Shown: positions 54,786-64,000 of the stretch, one piece after another
How positions within the stretch are numbered: position 1 is the first letter of the stretch
Layout of the letters: each line of letters begins with the position of its first letter
DNA from: Sulfurimonas sp.
GTDB taxonomy: Bacteria; Campylobacterota; Campylobacteria; Campylobacterales; Sulfurimonadaceae
DNA: 64,000 bases
Direction of reading: 5' to 3'
Assembly (NCBI GenBank): GCA_030949825.1
Contig: JAUZSC010000009.1
Span: 35,896-99,895 of the forward strand
Notes under the pieces: generated by a model
The model's database searches: none
What the model saw: only the letters and a program-made list of their open reading frames with translations
What the model was told of the DNA's origin: nothing
Made by a program: the position numbers and the translations under genes

Positions 54786-56312
54786 TTAGCCTCTCTTTTT
54801 AAAACCTTCTTTCCCGTGTTTCGCATTTTGAGTAAAATCTTTACTAAAAGGTTTTAGGTAAGCTGGCATTGCCCGTCCTTTAACCCGCATAATATCGAGT
54901 ACCATTAAGTCTGAGATACTTTGTGCATCTAGCATCTTGACCTCATTAAGGTAAGTAAAAAGAAGTTCTCCTAAACGCTGTAGTGATATTTTCCATGTAG
55001 AGTTTGTTTGTTCGTACATCCACATACAAAAAGCATAAAAGTTTTCATAAACGCTTTGCTCTCTCCAAACAAGCACGATAGAGTTTTTAAAGTTACCATT
55101 GTTGTAAAATAAATCCCAAAACCTTGCAAATCGTTTCATGTTTTGTATATCAACAAAGCTAAGTTGTTTGTTTCTTAAAATATCATAAGGCGGAATGTCG
55201 CTATAAACCATCTCGTATTCTCTATCGTGTCTGTCTATGTAGGTACCTGAGAGTTTTTTTAGTATGCCTATTTGAATCTCACAAGAATTCCATGAAACGA
55301 GGGTGTCAAGGTTGTGTCCAAAACTCTCTAAGTCTTCACCCGGAAGACCTACGATTAAGTCGAGATGCATATGGGCATTGGTTTCATTTTCTAAAAAGAG
55401 TATGTTTTTCTTGATTTTATCAAGTTTTAATTGACGCGATACATTCTTAGCGATGTCGAGGTTGAGTGTTTGAATACCTACCTCGAGTTGCAGCGCGCCA
55501 TCGCTAAAGAGTTTCATTTTTTCTTTGATAGAATCAGGGAAATGGTCAGGAATAACTTCAAAATGAGCAAAATAAGTTTCATCCTTTGCTAGAAAGAAGT
55601 CTAAAATTCTGTTTGCGGTTCTCATGTTAAGATTAAAAGTCCTGTCTACAAACTTGAAGTTTCTCGCACCTCGAATCCATAGTTTTTCAAACTCAGCTAA
55701 GACTTCATCGAGATTAAAAGCGCGTACTTTTTCATCCATAGAAGAGAGACAAAATTCACATTCAAAAGGGCAACCGCGTGAGACTTCTACATAGATATAA
55801 CGGTTTTTTATATCATCGTCTGTGTAGTACTCATAAGGGAGTTTCATCTCTTTAAGATTTGGCGTAGTCATAGGAATAATTTTATCTTTTATGGAAACTT
55901 CATTGATGATATTTTTACAAAGTTCATAAAAACTAACTTCACCCTCACCTTGAACAATAAAATCTGCAGCATCTAGGTTTACACGAAAAGGAGTATAAGT
56001 TACCTCAGGACCACCAAGAATAAGGATAGTGCCAGGAGATACTTTTTTAAGTATGTGAATAAGTTCAGCAGTCTGCGTAGCATTCCAAATGTAAGTCCCA
56101 ATACCTATAATATCAGGAGAGGAGACAAGTAAATTCTCAGCAACAGTTTGAATAGCATCGTTAATACTAAACTCTAAAATCTCTGCATCTGCTTGAAGTT
56201 CATGAAGATTTGCATAAATATAGCGAAGACCAATAGAACTATGCGTGTATCTGGAGTTAAGAGTAGTAAGTAGTATTTTCAAAAAAACTCCATTTATTTT
56301 AAAGAGATGCAA
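54786..56312 (-). CDS. B12-binding-domain radical SAM protein
   Basis: ILILGGPEVTY, EVSRGCPFECEFCLSS (CxxxCxxC). Confidence 0.9.
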   Translation of the reverse strand: MHLFKINGVFLKILLTTLNSRYTHSSIGLRYIYANLHELQADAEILEFSINDAIQTVAENLLVSSPDIIGIGTYIWNATQTAELIHILKKVSPGTILILGGPEVTYTPFRVNLDAADFIVQGEGEVSFYELCKNIINEVSIKDKIIPMTTPNLKEMKLPYEYYTDDDIKNRYIYVEVSRGCPFECEFCLSSMDEKVRAFNLDEVLAEFEKLWIRGARNFKFVDRTFNLNMRTANRILDFFLAKDETYFAHFEVIPDHFPDSIKEKMKLFSDGALQLEVGIQTLNLDIAKNVSRQLKLDKIKKNILFLENETNAHMHLDLIVGLPGEDLESFGHNLDTLVSWNSCEIQIGILKKLSGTYIDRHDREYEMVYSDIPPYDILRNKQLSFVDIQNMKRFARFWDLFYNNGNFKNSIVLVWREQSVYENFYAFCMWMYEQTNSTWKISLQRLGELLFTYLNEVKMLDAQSISDLMVLDIMRVKGRAMPAYLKPFSKDFTQNAKHGKEGFKKRG

Positions 56313-56354
56313 ATTATATCTTCACTTTGCAAAATATAAAGTTATAATTCGTTT

Positions 56355-57458
56355 ATGCCAATATTATTATCAATTTTTTACTTTTTTTACTTTGCAATTA
56401 TCGGGGTTTATATTATTTTTATGCCCAAAGTTCTTGCGATGACGGGTTACTCTCCTAGTGAGATAGGGATTGTCTTTGCTGCGAGTCCTCTTGTTCGATT
56501 TATTATGCCTTTTGCTTTTATAAAGGGGCTTAAGATTGATAGAGCAATGTTTAATGCTTCACTTCTTATCGTTCTCGTTAGCGCGCTTAGTTTTTACTTT
56601 TCTTTAAACAATTTTTATGCGCTTCTTTTTTCTAACATAGGCTTAGGTATTGGAATGAGCGTAATGCTTCCTTACATCGAAGTTATTTCACTTGGGACCA
56701 TGGGAAAAGAGCGATACGGAAAGATTAGGCTTTTTGGCTCGGTTGGTTTTGTTCTTGTAGCACTTGTTTTAGTGAAGTACTTAAGTACTCCAAATATTGC
56801 TCTGAACTACCTTTTATCTGCAACGATTATGACAAGTATGGTCGCCTTTTTTATTGTAAAAAATGCAGATGCTAAGAAAAGTAAAGAAAAAGATTACACC
56901 AATGATATTAGCCTTGTAAATGACTGGAAATTATGGCTAGGGCTGACACTTATGCAAGTAAGTTTTGGCTCATTTTATAACTTTTTTACGATTTATGAAA
57001 CAGATTTTGGTGTGAGTTTAGATATGACAATCTATCTCTGGAGTTTCGGAATAGTCGCTGAGATTTTTATGCTCTTTTTTCAAGGTAAACTCCTCAAAAA
57101 TAATCTGCTTCTCATCTTGCAAATAACTACCTTAGCATCTGCATTTAGATGGTTTTTACTTTATCTTTTTCCTCAAAATATAATACTGCTCTTTTTCGCG
57201 CAGTCACTCCATGCACTTAGTTTTGCACTCTTTCATTCTGCCGCGATTAGCTACCTTTACCATACCTACAAGCATAAGGCTTTAGCACAACAGTTCTTTT
57301 CTGGAATCACTTATGGAATGGGTGGATTTATGGGAGCGTTAATTGCAGGCTATATTTATGAATGGTACCCGAGAGAGCTGTTCTTAAGTTCAGCTCTCTT
57401 TGCACTTTTGGCATCTATATTTCTATTTTTGCAAGCTAAAAAGATTAATAATCGATAA
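56355..57458 (+). CDS. MFS transporter
   Basis: About 12 TM segments; SPSEIGIVFAASPLVRF. Confidence 0.85.
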   Translation: MPILLSIFYFFYFAIIGVYIIFMPKVLAMTGYSPSEIGIVFAASPLVRFIMPFAFIKGLKIDRAMFNASLLIVLVSALSFYFSLNNFYALLFSNIGLGIGMSVMLPYIEVISLGTMGKERYGKIRLFGSVGFVLVALVLVKYLSTPNIALNYLLSATIMTSMVAFFIVKNADAKKSKEKDYTNDISLVNDWKLWLGLTLMQVSFGSFYNFFTIYETDFGVSLDMTIYLWSFGIVAEIFMLFFQGKLLKNNLLLILQITTLASAFRWFLLYLFPQNIILLFFAQSLHALSFALFHSAAISYLYHTYKHKALAQQFFSGITYGMGGFMGALIAGYIYEWYPRELFLSSALFALLASIFLFLQAKKINNR

Positions 57459-58272
57459 TTAAATTCGCCGTTAAAGTTTTGTCCGAGTTTTGAGTTCCTA
57501 GAGGTGGAGTGTTTACATAATCAAGTTTATAGTTTATTCCGAATGAAAAAATATCAGATATTTTACTTATAAAAGCACTTTTTGAATAGACGAAGTAATT
57601 TTTGCTATCATCAAGTTCTGTTCTATAACTAAGGTCTTGCGTGAACTTTAAATTTTCTAAGATTTGCCATTCATAGATAGCTTTAGTTCGTAATGAAGCA
57701 TACTCTATAGCGCTTGATGTATTTTCCAACTCATCTTGTGCATAAAGTAAACTTCCCTCAATAGAAAGCCTGTGACTTTCTTCTTTGATTAGTTTATATC
57801 TTGCCCCTGGACCTGTATATGCCTGGTAGTTATAACCAGAAAATTTATCATCTTTATATCCAAGGAGATATGTAAAGGCAAATCTATCTGTAAACTCATA
57901 ATCATAACTTAGCTCTGTTAGAAACTTATTTATTGTCTCAATATTTTTATCATCAGCATATTGTCCATCAAACATAAAGGTAAAAACATGTTTATCCCAT
58001 TGTTTTTTCATATCTAAATCTAGACTATATGCTGTAGTATCCGTATTTCCAGAAGTACTCACAAAACCAAACTCAGCATGTGTTTTTAGTGTATTTGCTT
58101 CTTCTCTTCTCGCTGCAATATTTTCAGGACGATTTCCCTCCATAGCTTCAAGATGTTTTAAATCATCTTGAAGTTTTTGTATTTGTGCTTTAGTATCAGC
58201 TATTTTATCTTGTGTAGTATTTGCGTAAGCTAAACAGCTAAGCGCAAGAAATACGGATAGTAGTTTACTCAC
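57445..58272 (-). CDS. DUF481 family putative outer-membrane protein
   Basis: Signal peptide, coiled coil, then AEFGFVSTSGNTDTTAYSLDLDMKKQWDKH. Confidence 0.85.
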   Translation of the reverse strand: MSKLLSVFLALSCLAYANTTQDKIADTKAQIQKLQDDLKHLEAMEGNRPENIAARREEANTLKTHAEFGFVSTSGNTDTTAYSLDLDMKKQWDKHVFTFMFDGQYADDKNIETINKFLTELSYDYEFTDRFAFTYLLGYKDDKFSGYNYQAYTGPGARYKLIKEESHRLSIEGSLLYAQDELENTSSAIEYASLRTKAIYEWQILENLKFTQDLSYRTELDDSKNYFVYSKSAFISKISDIFSFGINYKLDYVNTPPLGTQNSDKTLTANLIIDY

Positions 58273-58274
58273 GC

Positions 58275-59123
58275 TTATGCCTCTTCTTTTACAACATGAA
58301 CATCCATCTGTGGGTAAGGAATAGAAATTCCTTTTTCATCAAATGTAAGTTTTACAGTTTCGAGCATATCAAAATAAACATCCCAGTAATCATCAGTATT
58401 TACCCATGCACGGAAAGTAAAGTTTACGCTGTTGTCTCCGAGTTCACCAACACCTACAAAAGGAGCAGGTTCGGATAAAACTCTATCGTCAGCTTGCATA
58501 ATTTCCATCAAAGTCTCTTTAGCAAGTTTTAAATCATCACCGTATCCAATGCCAAATACATGATCAACACGACGGTTTGGCTTTTTAGAATAGTTCGTGA
58601 TATTTCCACCAATAATGGCAGAGTTAGGAACAATAATAGTCCTGTTATCAAGGGGTGCAATGATGGTAGAGAAAAGATTTACATCTTCAACTGTACCAGT
58701 CGCTCCAGCAGCCTCAATAAAGTCACCAACTTTAAAAGGGCGAAAGATGATGATAAGAACAGCAGCTCCAATATTTGCTAGAGAACCTTGAAGAGCAAGA
58801 CCAATAGCAAGACCAGCAGCACCAAATACAGCGATAAATGAAGTGGTGTTTATCCCTAGAGTATTTAAAGATGCAAAAACAACCATAAGTAAAAGGAGGA
58901 AATAGATTAAGCTTTCAGAAAATTCAACTAAAGTCTGATCCACTTTTGCCTTTAGCATTAAGCTTTTAGTGACAGCCGTTAGTTTATTTACTGCCCATTT
59001 TCCTATAAAAAATATAAGAAGTGCGGCAATGATTTTTAAACCATATTCACCTGCGTACATGATCGCCATATCTGTGTATTTAGACACCTCTTGCGTTGCT
59101 ATTTCAATATCTGGAACTTCCAT
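58275..59123 (-). CDS. mscS: Small-conductance mechanosensitive channel
   Basis: FIAVFGAAGLAIGLALQGSLANIGAAVLIIIFRPFKVGDFIEAAGATGTVEDV. Confidence 0.94.
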   Translation of the reverse strand: MEVPDIEIATQEVSKYTDMAIMYAGEYGLKIIAALLIFFIGKWAVNKLTAVTKSLMLKAKVDQTLVEFSESLIYFLLLLMVVFASLNTLGINTTSFIAVFGAAGLAIGLALQGSLANIGAAVLIIIFRPFKVGDFIEAAGATGTVEDVNLFSTIIAPLDNRTIIVPNSAIIGGNITNYSKKPNRRVDHVFGIGYGDDLKLAKETLMEIMQADDRVLSEPAPFVGVGELGDNSVNFTFRAWVNTDDYWDVYFDMLETVKLTFDEKGISIPYPQMDVHVVKEEA

Positions 59124-59173
59124 TTTATTTCTCCTCTGAATTTTAAAAGGAAATTATAGCAAAAACTAATGAG

Positions 59174-59503
59174 TTAGTAGTGTTGTTTTAGATGAATCTT
59201 TTCTACATATCTCGCGATAGAGTGGTAGGTATTAGAATGAGAGGACTCAACATTATAAAGAAGAGGTCGGTATTTAATGTAATTTTTCCAAACCTTTTTA
59301 CTTTGAAGTATTTTGTCTTGTTTGAAAAGCTCAAAACTTACAGATGCATTGATAAAACCTTTGAGAAGTTTCATCTCTTTGTCGTCTTCAAATCGTCTTG
59401 GAAACCAAATGGCTTCGAGTGCTTCATGTGCGTCGTAGTATCTTTGTTCATCTAAACAAAGTATGTATTCTTGTATTTTTTCAATCATTTTTATCATCTT
59501 CAA
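59174..59503 (-). CDS. DUF309 domain protein
   Basis: RYYDAHEALEAIWFPRR...LLKGFINASVSFELF. Confidence 0.8.
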   Translation of the reverse strand: MKMIKMIEKIQEYILCLDEQRYYDAHEALEAIWFPRRFEDDKEMKLLKGFINASVSFELFKQDKILQSKKVWKNYIKYRPLLYNVESSHSNTYHSIARYVEKIHLKQHY

Positions 59504-59805
59504 GTAGCATCATATTTTTTTCTCCAGTATCCTCTTCCACCTTTAAGTGAAATACAGTGTTGCTTTGGGAATCTCTCTTTATATTCATCGAGTCTATCTA
59601 AAGTTGCCTTTCCCGAATCACAGTAAAAAACAAAGACACTTCCATCAGGGTAATGTTTAAGTTCATGAGGATTAAAAACTACTGTTTGAGCCTTGTCTAT
59701 AGGAGATAAAATAGTATCGATGAGGACTACTTCTATACCTTCTTTTTCTAATTTTATTTTATTTTCTAAGAACTCTTTTTGTGTCCATTGTTTAGGATAA
59801 GTCAT
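59500..59805 (-). CDS. Rhodanese-like domain protein
   Basis: VFVFYCDSGKATLDRLDEY...ISLKGGRGYW. Confidence 0.7.
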   Translation of the reverse strand: MTYPKQWTQKEFLENKIKLEKEGIEVVLIDTILSPIDKAQTVVFNPHELKHYPDGSVFVFYCDSGKATLDRLDEYKERFPKQHCISLKGGRGYWRKKYDAT

Positions 59806-59813
59806 TTTATACC

Positions 59814-61190
59814 TTACTTACTAAGATTCTATGGATTGCATCTGATGTGGATGGTTTATGGTATAAATCACCTTGCATAAGTGTGCATCCATGTGCTTGT
59901 AAGTTATTGCGTTGCTCTGCTGTTGTAACACCAACGGCACTTATTGGTATGTTTATGTTTTTTTGCTAAAGCTATTAAGGCAAATGTGACTTCTTCATTG
60001 TTTATAAGCGAAGCCTCAAGTTTAAGCTCGCTTATTGCTAATGATTTTAGATGCATAACCGATGAGCATCCTAGACCAAATTTGTCTAGGTTTAGCTTAA
60101 TTCCAAGACGCGCTAGTTTATTTATGTAAGGAGTGTATTCTTCTACATCTTGCATCACTTGATTTTCTGCTAACTCAAACTTGAGGTACTCTTTGAGCGA
60201 TGTATTTTTATTTATAAGTTCACCAATGCTTCGGATAAAGTAAGCTTTTTTAAGTCTTTGTGTTGAAAGATTTAAGCAAAGGCTTCCCGTCTTTAAATCT
60301 TCTTTGTGCCATAACTCAAATTGTGCAACACTTGTTTTCATTACCCAGTCTTCAAGTATGTGAATAAAGTTTATCTCTTTTGCAAGAGGTAAAAACTCAT
60401 CAGGGAGGAGTAAGCCATGAACGGGATGGTTCCATCGAATGAGCGCTTCCATTCCTTGAATCTGAAGGTTACTCGAGTTTATTTGAAGTTGGTAGTAAAC
60501 TTGCATCTGCCCCTTGTCGATTGATTCTAAAAGTTGTTGCTCAAGTTTTTTTCTTTTTGCAGCTTTTTGTGCAAACTCTTCTGTAAAAAATTGATAATTA
60601 TTTTTCCCATTGTCTTTTACTTTTCGCATGATTACAGAAGCATTTTTTAAAAGAGTTTGGGAGTTTAATGTATCATCAGGATATACAGAAATTCCAAGAC
60701 TAAAACGAACTTCTATTTTTTGATCATCAATTAAAAAAGCTGTTCGAGAAAGTTTCATGATTTTATCACTCACACTACGGATAAAGCTAGCATCTTCAAA
60801 GTGGTCTAAGATGATGATAAACTCATCTCCTCCAAGCCTTGCTACTGTATCGCTCTCACGGAGTGTTCCTTGAATTTTCTTTCCCATTTCTTGAAGAACT
60901 TTGTCTCCAGTACTTGAGCCATAGCTATCGTTGAGCTTTGTAAAATCGTCAAGACCCAAATATAAAATAGCGATTTTCTTTTTAAATCTTGCAGCATTTT
61001 TGATGGACTGGGAGAGTCTATCTATGAACAAAAGTCCATTCGCCAGACCAGTGAGTGGATCATGTTCAGCTTCATAGACAAGCTCATGTTCAAATAGATG
61101 GTGCTCTTTAATCTCTTTTTTTAAGCGAAAAATCCATAGGAGGAGAGCCACGATAAGAAATACTAAAGATATTATAATGATAGTTTGCAT
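59814..61190 (-). CDS. GGDEF-EAL domain protein, frameshifted near the C-terminus
   Basis: VARLGGDEFIIIL; MEALIRWNHPVHGLLLPDEF; correction of the A-run near 59960 extends the protein with NINIPISAVGVTTAEQRNNLQAHGCTLMQGDLYHKP. Confidence 0.85.
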
Positions 61191-61238
61191 AGATTTATTA
61201 TACCTCTTTATTGTAATAAAGTTTGTTACAATAGCGTT

Positions 61239-64000
61239 ATGGGAAAGAAAAATAAAAGAAATACAAAAATAAACCAGAGAATACGAAGCTTTTTTGATGA
61301 TGAAGCATTTGATGTTGGAGTGGAACGAGTTCCCTCTGATACACTCAGTGAACTTTTTCACGCACTTGGAATCATTGACATTGATTTTACAAAAGAGTTT
61401 ATGCTTAAAGATATACGAAGACGCTGGAGTCAGTCAGGTTTTGACTTTCGAGAACATGTTTTAGAATTTTTTACAGCAAATGGTGAAAAATACCCCTCAG
61501 ATAAACCAAAAAAAATAAGTTTAGAGCGAACAGAAAAACTTTATGAATTACTTGGTGAGTTAGAGATTACGCAAGAAGAAGAGATTTTACTTCTTGAAGC
61601 TTTTAAAGAAGTAAGAAGTAAAAAGATAACGATACAAAAGATGGAATCAAAGCTAAATCATATTCGTTTTGATATGAAAAAAGAAAAACTGCAAAAAGCA
61701 CTTGATGGCTTTTTTGACATAGATGATTCTTTAGAGTTTAATGCCTCGCTTCGTTATAAAATCTATGGAGAACATTTTCATAAGATTTTAACGCTTAACA
61801 CAAAGCCTTATAGTTTTGAGTACTTGGATGAGAATTCTATAGAAGATATTGTTAGGCAGTTAGAAGTAGATAAAGAACAAACCATACTTGCAAAGCAAGC
61901 ATCTATAGAGAACTTCATAGATGGACTCGAGCAACCCCATGCTTATCTTACAAACAAAGAGATAGAGACAGCACTTCGTGCGAACCCTCCAAAAACACAG
62001 GTTCATTTTCCTATTCTTAAAGCATCTATACTTAAAAGTTTAATCGAGATGCATTTAGATGTGCAAGACTTAGTTATGCATGAGAGAGAAGTGCTTGTTA
62101 GTATCAAAGAAGAGGTGCTCTTGCCTTTTTCTGATTTAAAACATGGCTACACGCTAGAGCTTCACATACAACTCGATGGGCTTTTAGAAACCATTTGGAA
62201 TGGTGAAGCACTTGATTTTTCTGAGCTTGTTAGTGTGGCTAAAAAAGAGCAAGAACAAAGTTTCTTTTATGATTTAGAAGAGCTTGTTGGGACTTGTAAA
62301 AATTATGCGATATTGCTTCATTTTACTAAGGAAGAACTGCACTTAAAAGTCTATGAATTTCTTTTAGAACTTTTATATAACACGCTTGATATCACTCCAA
62401 AGATAGTGCGCAAAACGACACGAATATTTATCTATAACATTCAAGAACAGTTGGCTAAAAAACAAAGACAGGCGCTTCTCGCGAGAACGATTCGAGACTT
62501 TAAAAACCTTTTTCCAATGGCACGACAGATGCGAAGAAAACTAACACTTCACATAGGACCTACTAACAGTGGCAAAACATATCAGGCAATGAAGCGACTC
62601 GCAGATGCAGATACGGGTTATTACCTTGCACCTTTGCGTTTGTTAGCACTCGAGGGTTATGAAAGTCTAAAAGAGAAGGGCATCGAGTCTTCGCTTATAA
62701 CAGGTGAAGAACAGATTCTTGATGATGAGGCAACGCATATTAGTTCGACCATAGAGATGCTAAACTTTGAAGTGGATGTAGATGTTTGTGTAATTGATGA
62801 GGTACAGATGATAGACGACCGTGACCGTGGTTGGGCATGGGCTAATGCTATTATTGGGACACCTGCCAAAGAGATTATTATGACGGGTTCTACTAATTCT
62901 AAGGAAGCGATTATCGCGCTTGCGGAGTATCTTGGAGAAGAACTTGAGATTATCGAGTTTGAGAGGAAAAATCCATTACGACTTCTTGAAATTCCGACAG
63001 AGTCAAGAGATGTAGAAGCAGGAACCGCGATTATTGCTTTTAGTAGACGCGATGTCCTTCGTTTAAAACAAGATTTCTCACGCTTTTTCTCTGTAAGTGT
63101 TGTGTACGGAAATCTTTCACCCGAAGTTAGACGAGAAGAAGCACGACGATTTCGTGAGGGTGAAACAGAGATTTTAATTGCTACAGATGCTATAGCAATG
63201 GGGATGAATCTTCCTATAAAAACCATACTTTTCTCAAAAGCCGAAAAGTTTGATGGCATAACTCAAAGAAACTTACAACCATCAGAGATTCACCAAATTT
63301 CAGGACGTGCAGGACGTTTTGGTTTAGTAGAAGAGGGTTATGTGGGAGCACTGAATCTCGAAGCTCTAAGAATTATAAAAAAGAACTTTTATAAAGATGC
63401 AAAAACGATTACAATTCCTTTTAAAGTGATGGCAAACAGTGAACATATCAAACTTGTTGGAAGTATTTTAGAAGAGAATTCACTCAAAGAGATTTTAAAA
63501 TTTTTCGTTGAGAATATGGAGTTTAACGGTCCTTTTAATGCATCTTCTTTAGAAGATATGCTCGCTGCATCTGAGATTGTAGATAAATATAATCTAGACA
63601 TAATAACAAAATATAATCTAGCTTGCGCACCACTGACACTCAAATCTCCTTATATTATTAGTGCCTACGAAAGCTATCTTCATGCCTTAGAACAAGAAAT
63701 TCCAGTTGCGTACGTTACCCCAAAACTCTATGGGAATTTTGCACAAACAACAGATGAGCTTTTACGTGCAGAAGATATGGTAAAAGAAATTTCACTTTAC
63801 CTATGGCTTTCATATAGGTTTGAAGAATATTTTATAGATGAGAAAAAAGCAAGAACATCACGAGGTGTTTTAAACAGGTATATAGAAGAGTCCCTCCATC
63901 AAACACACTTTAGACAAACATGTAAAATGTGTAAGGCAACACTTCCCCTAAACTCAAAGTACAGTATTTGTCAGGCTTGTTTTAAGAAAAATTACACGAG
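61239..64000 (+). CDS. SUV3-like ATP-dependent RNA helicase, 3'-truncated by the window edge (absent from ORF track)
   Basis: Open frame to base 64000: LHIGPTNSGKTYQAMKRL, VCVIDEVQMIDDRDRGWAWANAIIG, LIATDAIAMGMNLPI, HQISGRAGRFG; C-terminal CKMC...CQAC. Confidence 0.92.
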   Translation, partial: MGKKNKRNTKINQRIRSFFDDEAFDVGVERVPSDTLSELFHALGIIDIDFTKEFMLKDIRRRWSQSGFDFREHVLEFFTANGEKYPSDKPKKISLERTEKLYELLGELEITQEEEILLLEAFKEVRSKKITIQKMESKLNHIRFDMKKEKLQKALDGFFDIDDSLEFNASLRYKIYGEHFHKILTLNTKPYSFEYLDENSIEDIVRQLEVDKEQTILAKQASIENFIDGLEQPHAYLTNKEIETALRANPPKTQVHFPILKASILKSLIEMHLDVQDLVMHEREVLVSIKEEVLLPFSDLKHGYTLELHIQLDGLLETIWNGEALDFSELVSVAKKEQEQSFFYDLEELVGTCKNYAILLHFTKEELHLKVYEFLLELLYNTLDITPKIVRKTTRIFIYNIQEQLAKKQRQALLARTIRDFKNLFPMARQMRRKLTLHIGPTNSGKTYQAMKRLADADTGYYLAPLRLLALEGYESLKEKGIESSLITGEEQILDDEATHISSTIEMLNFEVDVDVCVIDEVQMIDDRDRGWAWANAIIGTPAKEIIMTGSTNSKEAIIALAEYLGEELEIIEFERKNPLRLLEIPTESRDVEAGTAIIAFSRRDVLRLKQDFSRFFSVSVVYGNLSPEVRREEARRFREGETEILIATDAIAMGMNLPIKTILFSKAEKFDGITQRNLQPSEIHQISGRAGRFGLVEEGYVGALNLEALRIIKKNFYKDAKTITIPFKVMANSEHIKLVGSILEENSLKEILKFFVENMEFNGPFNASSLEDMLAASEIVDKYNLDIITKYNLACAPLTLKSPYIISAYESYLHALEQEIPVAYVTPKLYGNFAQTTDELLRAEDMVKEISLYLWLSYRFEEYFIDEKKARTSRGVLNRYIEESLHQTHFRQTCKMCKATLPLNSKYSICQACFKKNYT

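Noticed and set aside
62657-63643. Minus-strand ORFs over the SUV3-like helicase
   Set aside because: The plus-strand frame carries helicase motifs; Ser-rich minus ORFs are shadows

Overview
This is chromosomal DNA from an AT-rich Campylobacterota (epsilonproteobacterial) genome, probably Sulfurimonas/Sulfurovum-like; the taxon is inferred from gene content and protein flavour, not from a search. It opens with dnaA (5'-truncated), a dnaA-dnaN intergenic region that looks like a replication origin, then dnaN and gyrB. Most of the rest is core or housekeeping: queF, cca, typA, nrdB, pcm, thyX, rhlE, dgt, rpsU, dnaG, a flagellar hook cluster (fliK-flgD-flgE-flgE), purT, frdA/B-like genes, a yajQ family gene, a LapD/LapG pair, mscS, c-di-GMP genes and a SUV3-like helicase running off the right end. 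The accessory regions are an IS630-family element (about 15.80-17.13 kb), a degraded tRNA-Ser-associated island (about 46.02-48.87 kb) and a group II intron (about 49.38-51.31 kb). The observations most worth following up are: (1) a compact, highly structured small RNA / 30-codon ORF candidate in the tRNA island, with its own extended -10 promoter and a U-tract end; (2) a tRNA-Ser(GGA) gene apparently split by the island, with a second intact tRNA-Ser(GGA) inside it; (3) a double palindromic repeat inserted in frame inside the FrdA-like coding sequence; (4) an origin layout with DnaA boxes, DnaA-trio-like repeats and an AT-rich stretch; (5) repeated 1-nt frameshifts in essential genes (dnaN, rpsU, thyX, cca), mostly at homopolymers, which suggest sequence errors but need checking. 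All calls come from reading the sequence and the supplied ORF track; no database search was run.
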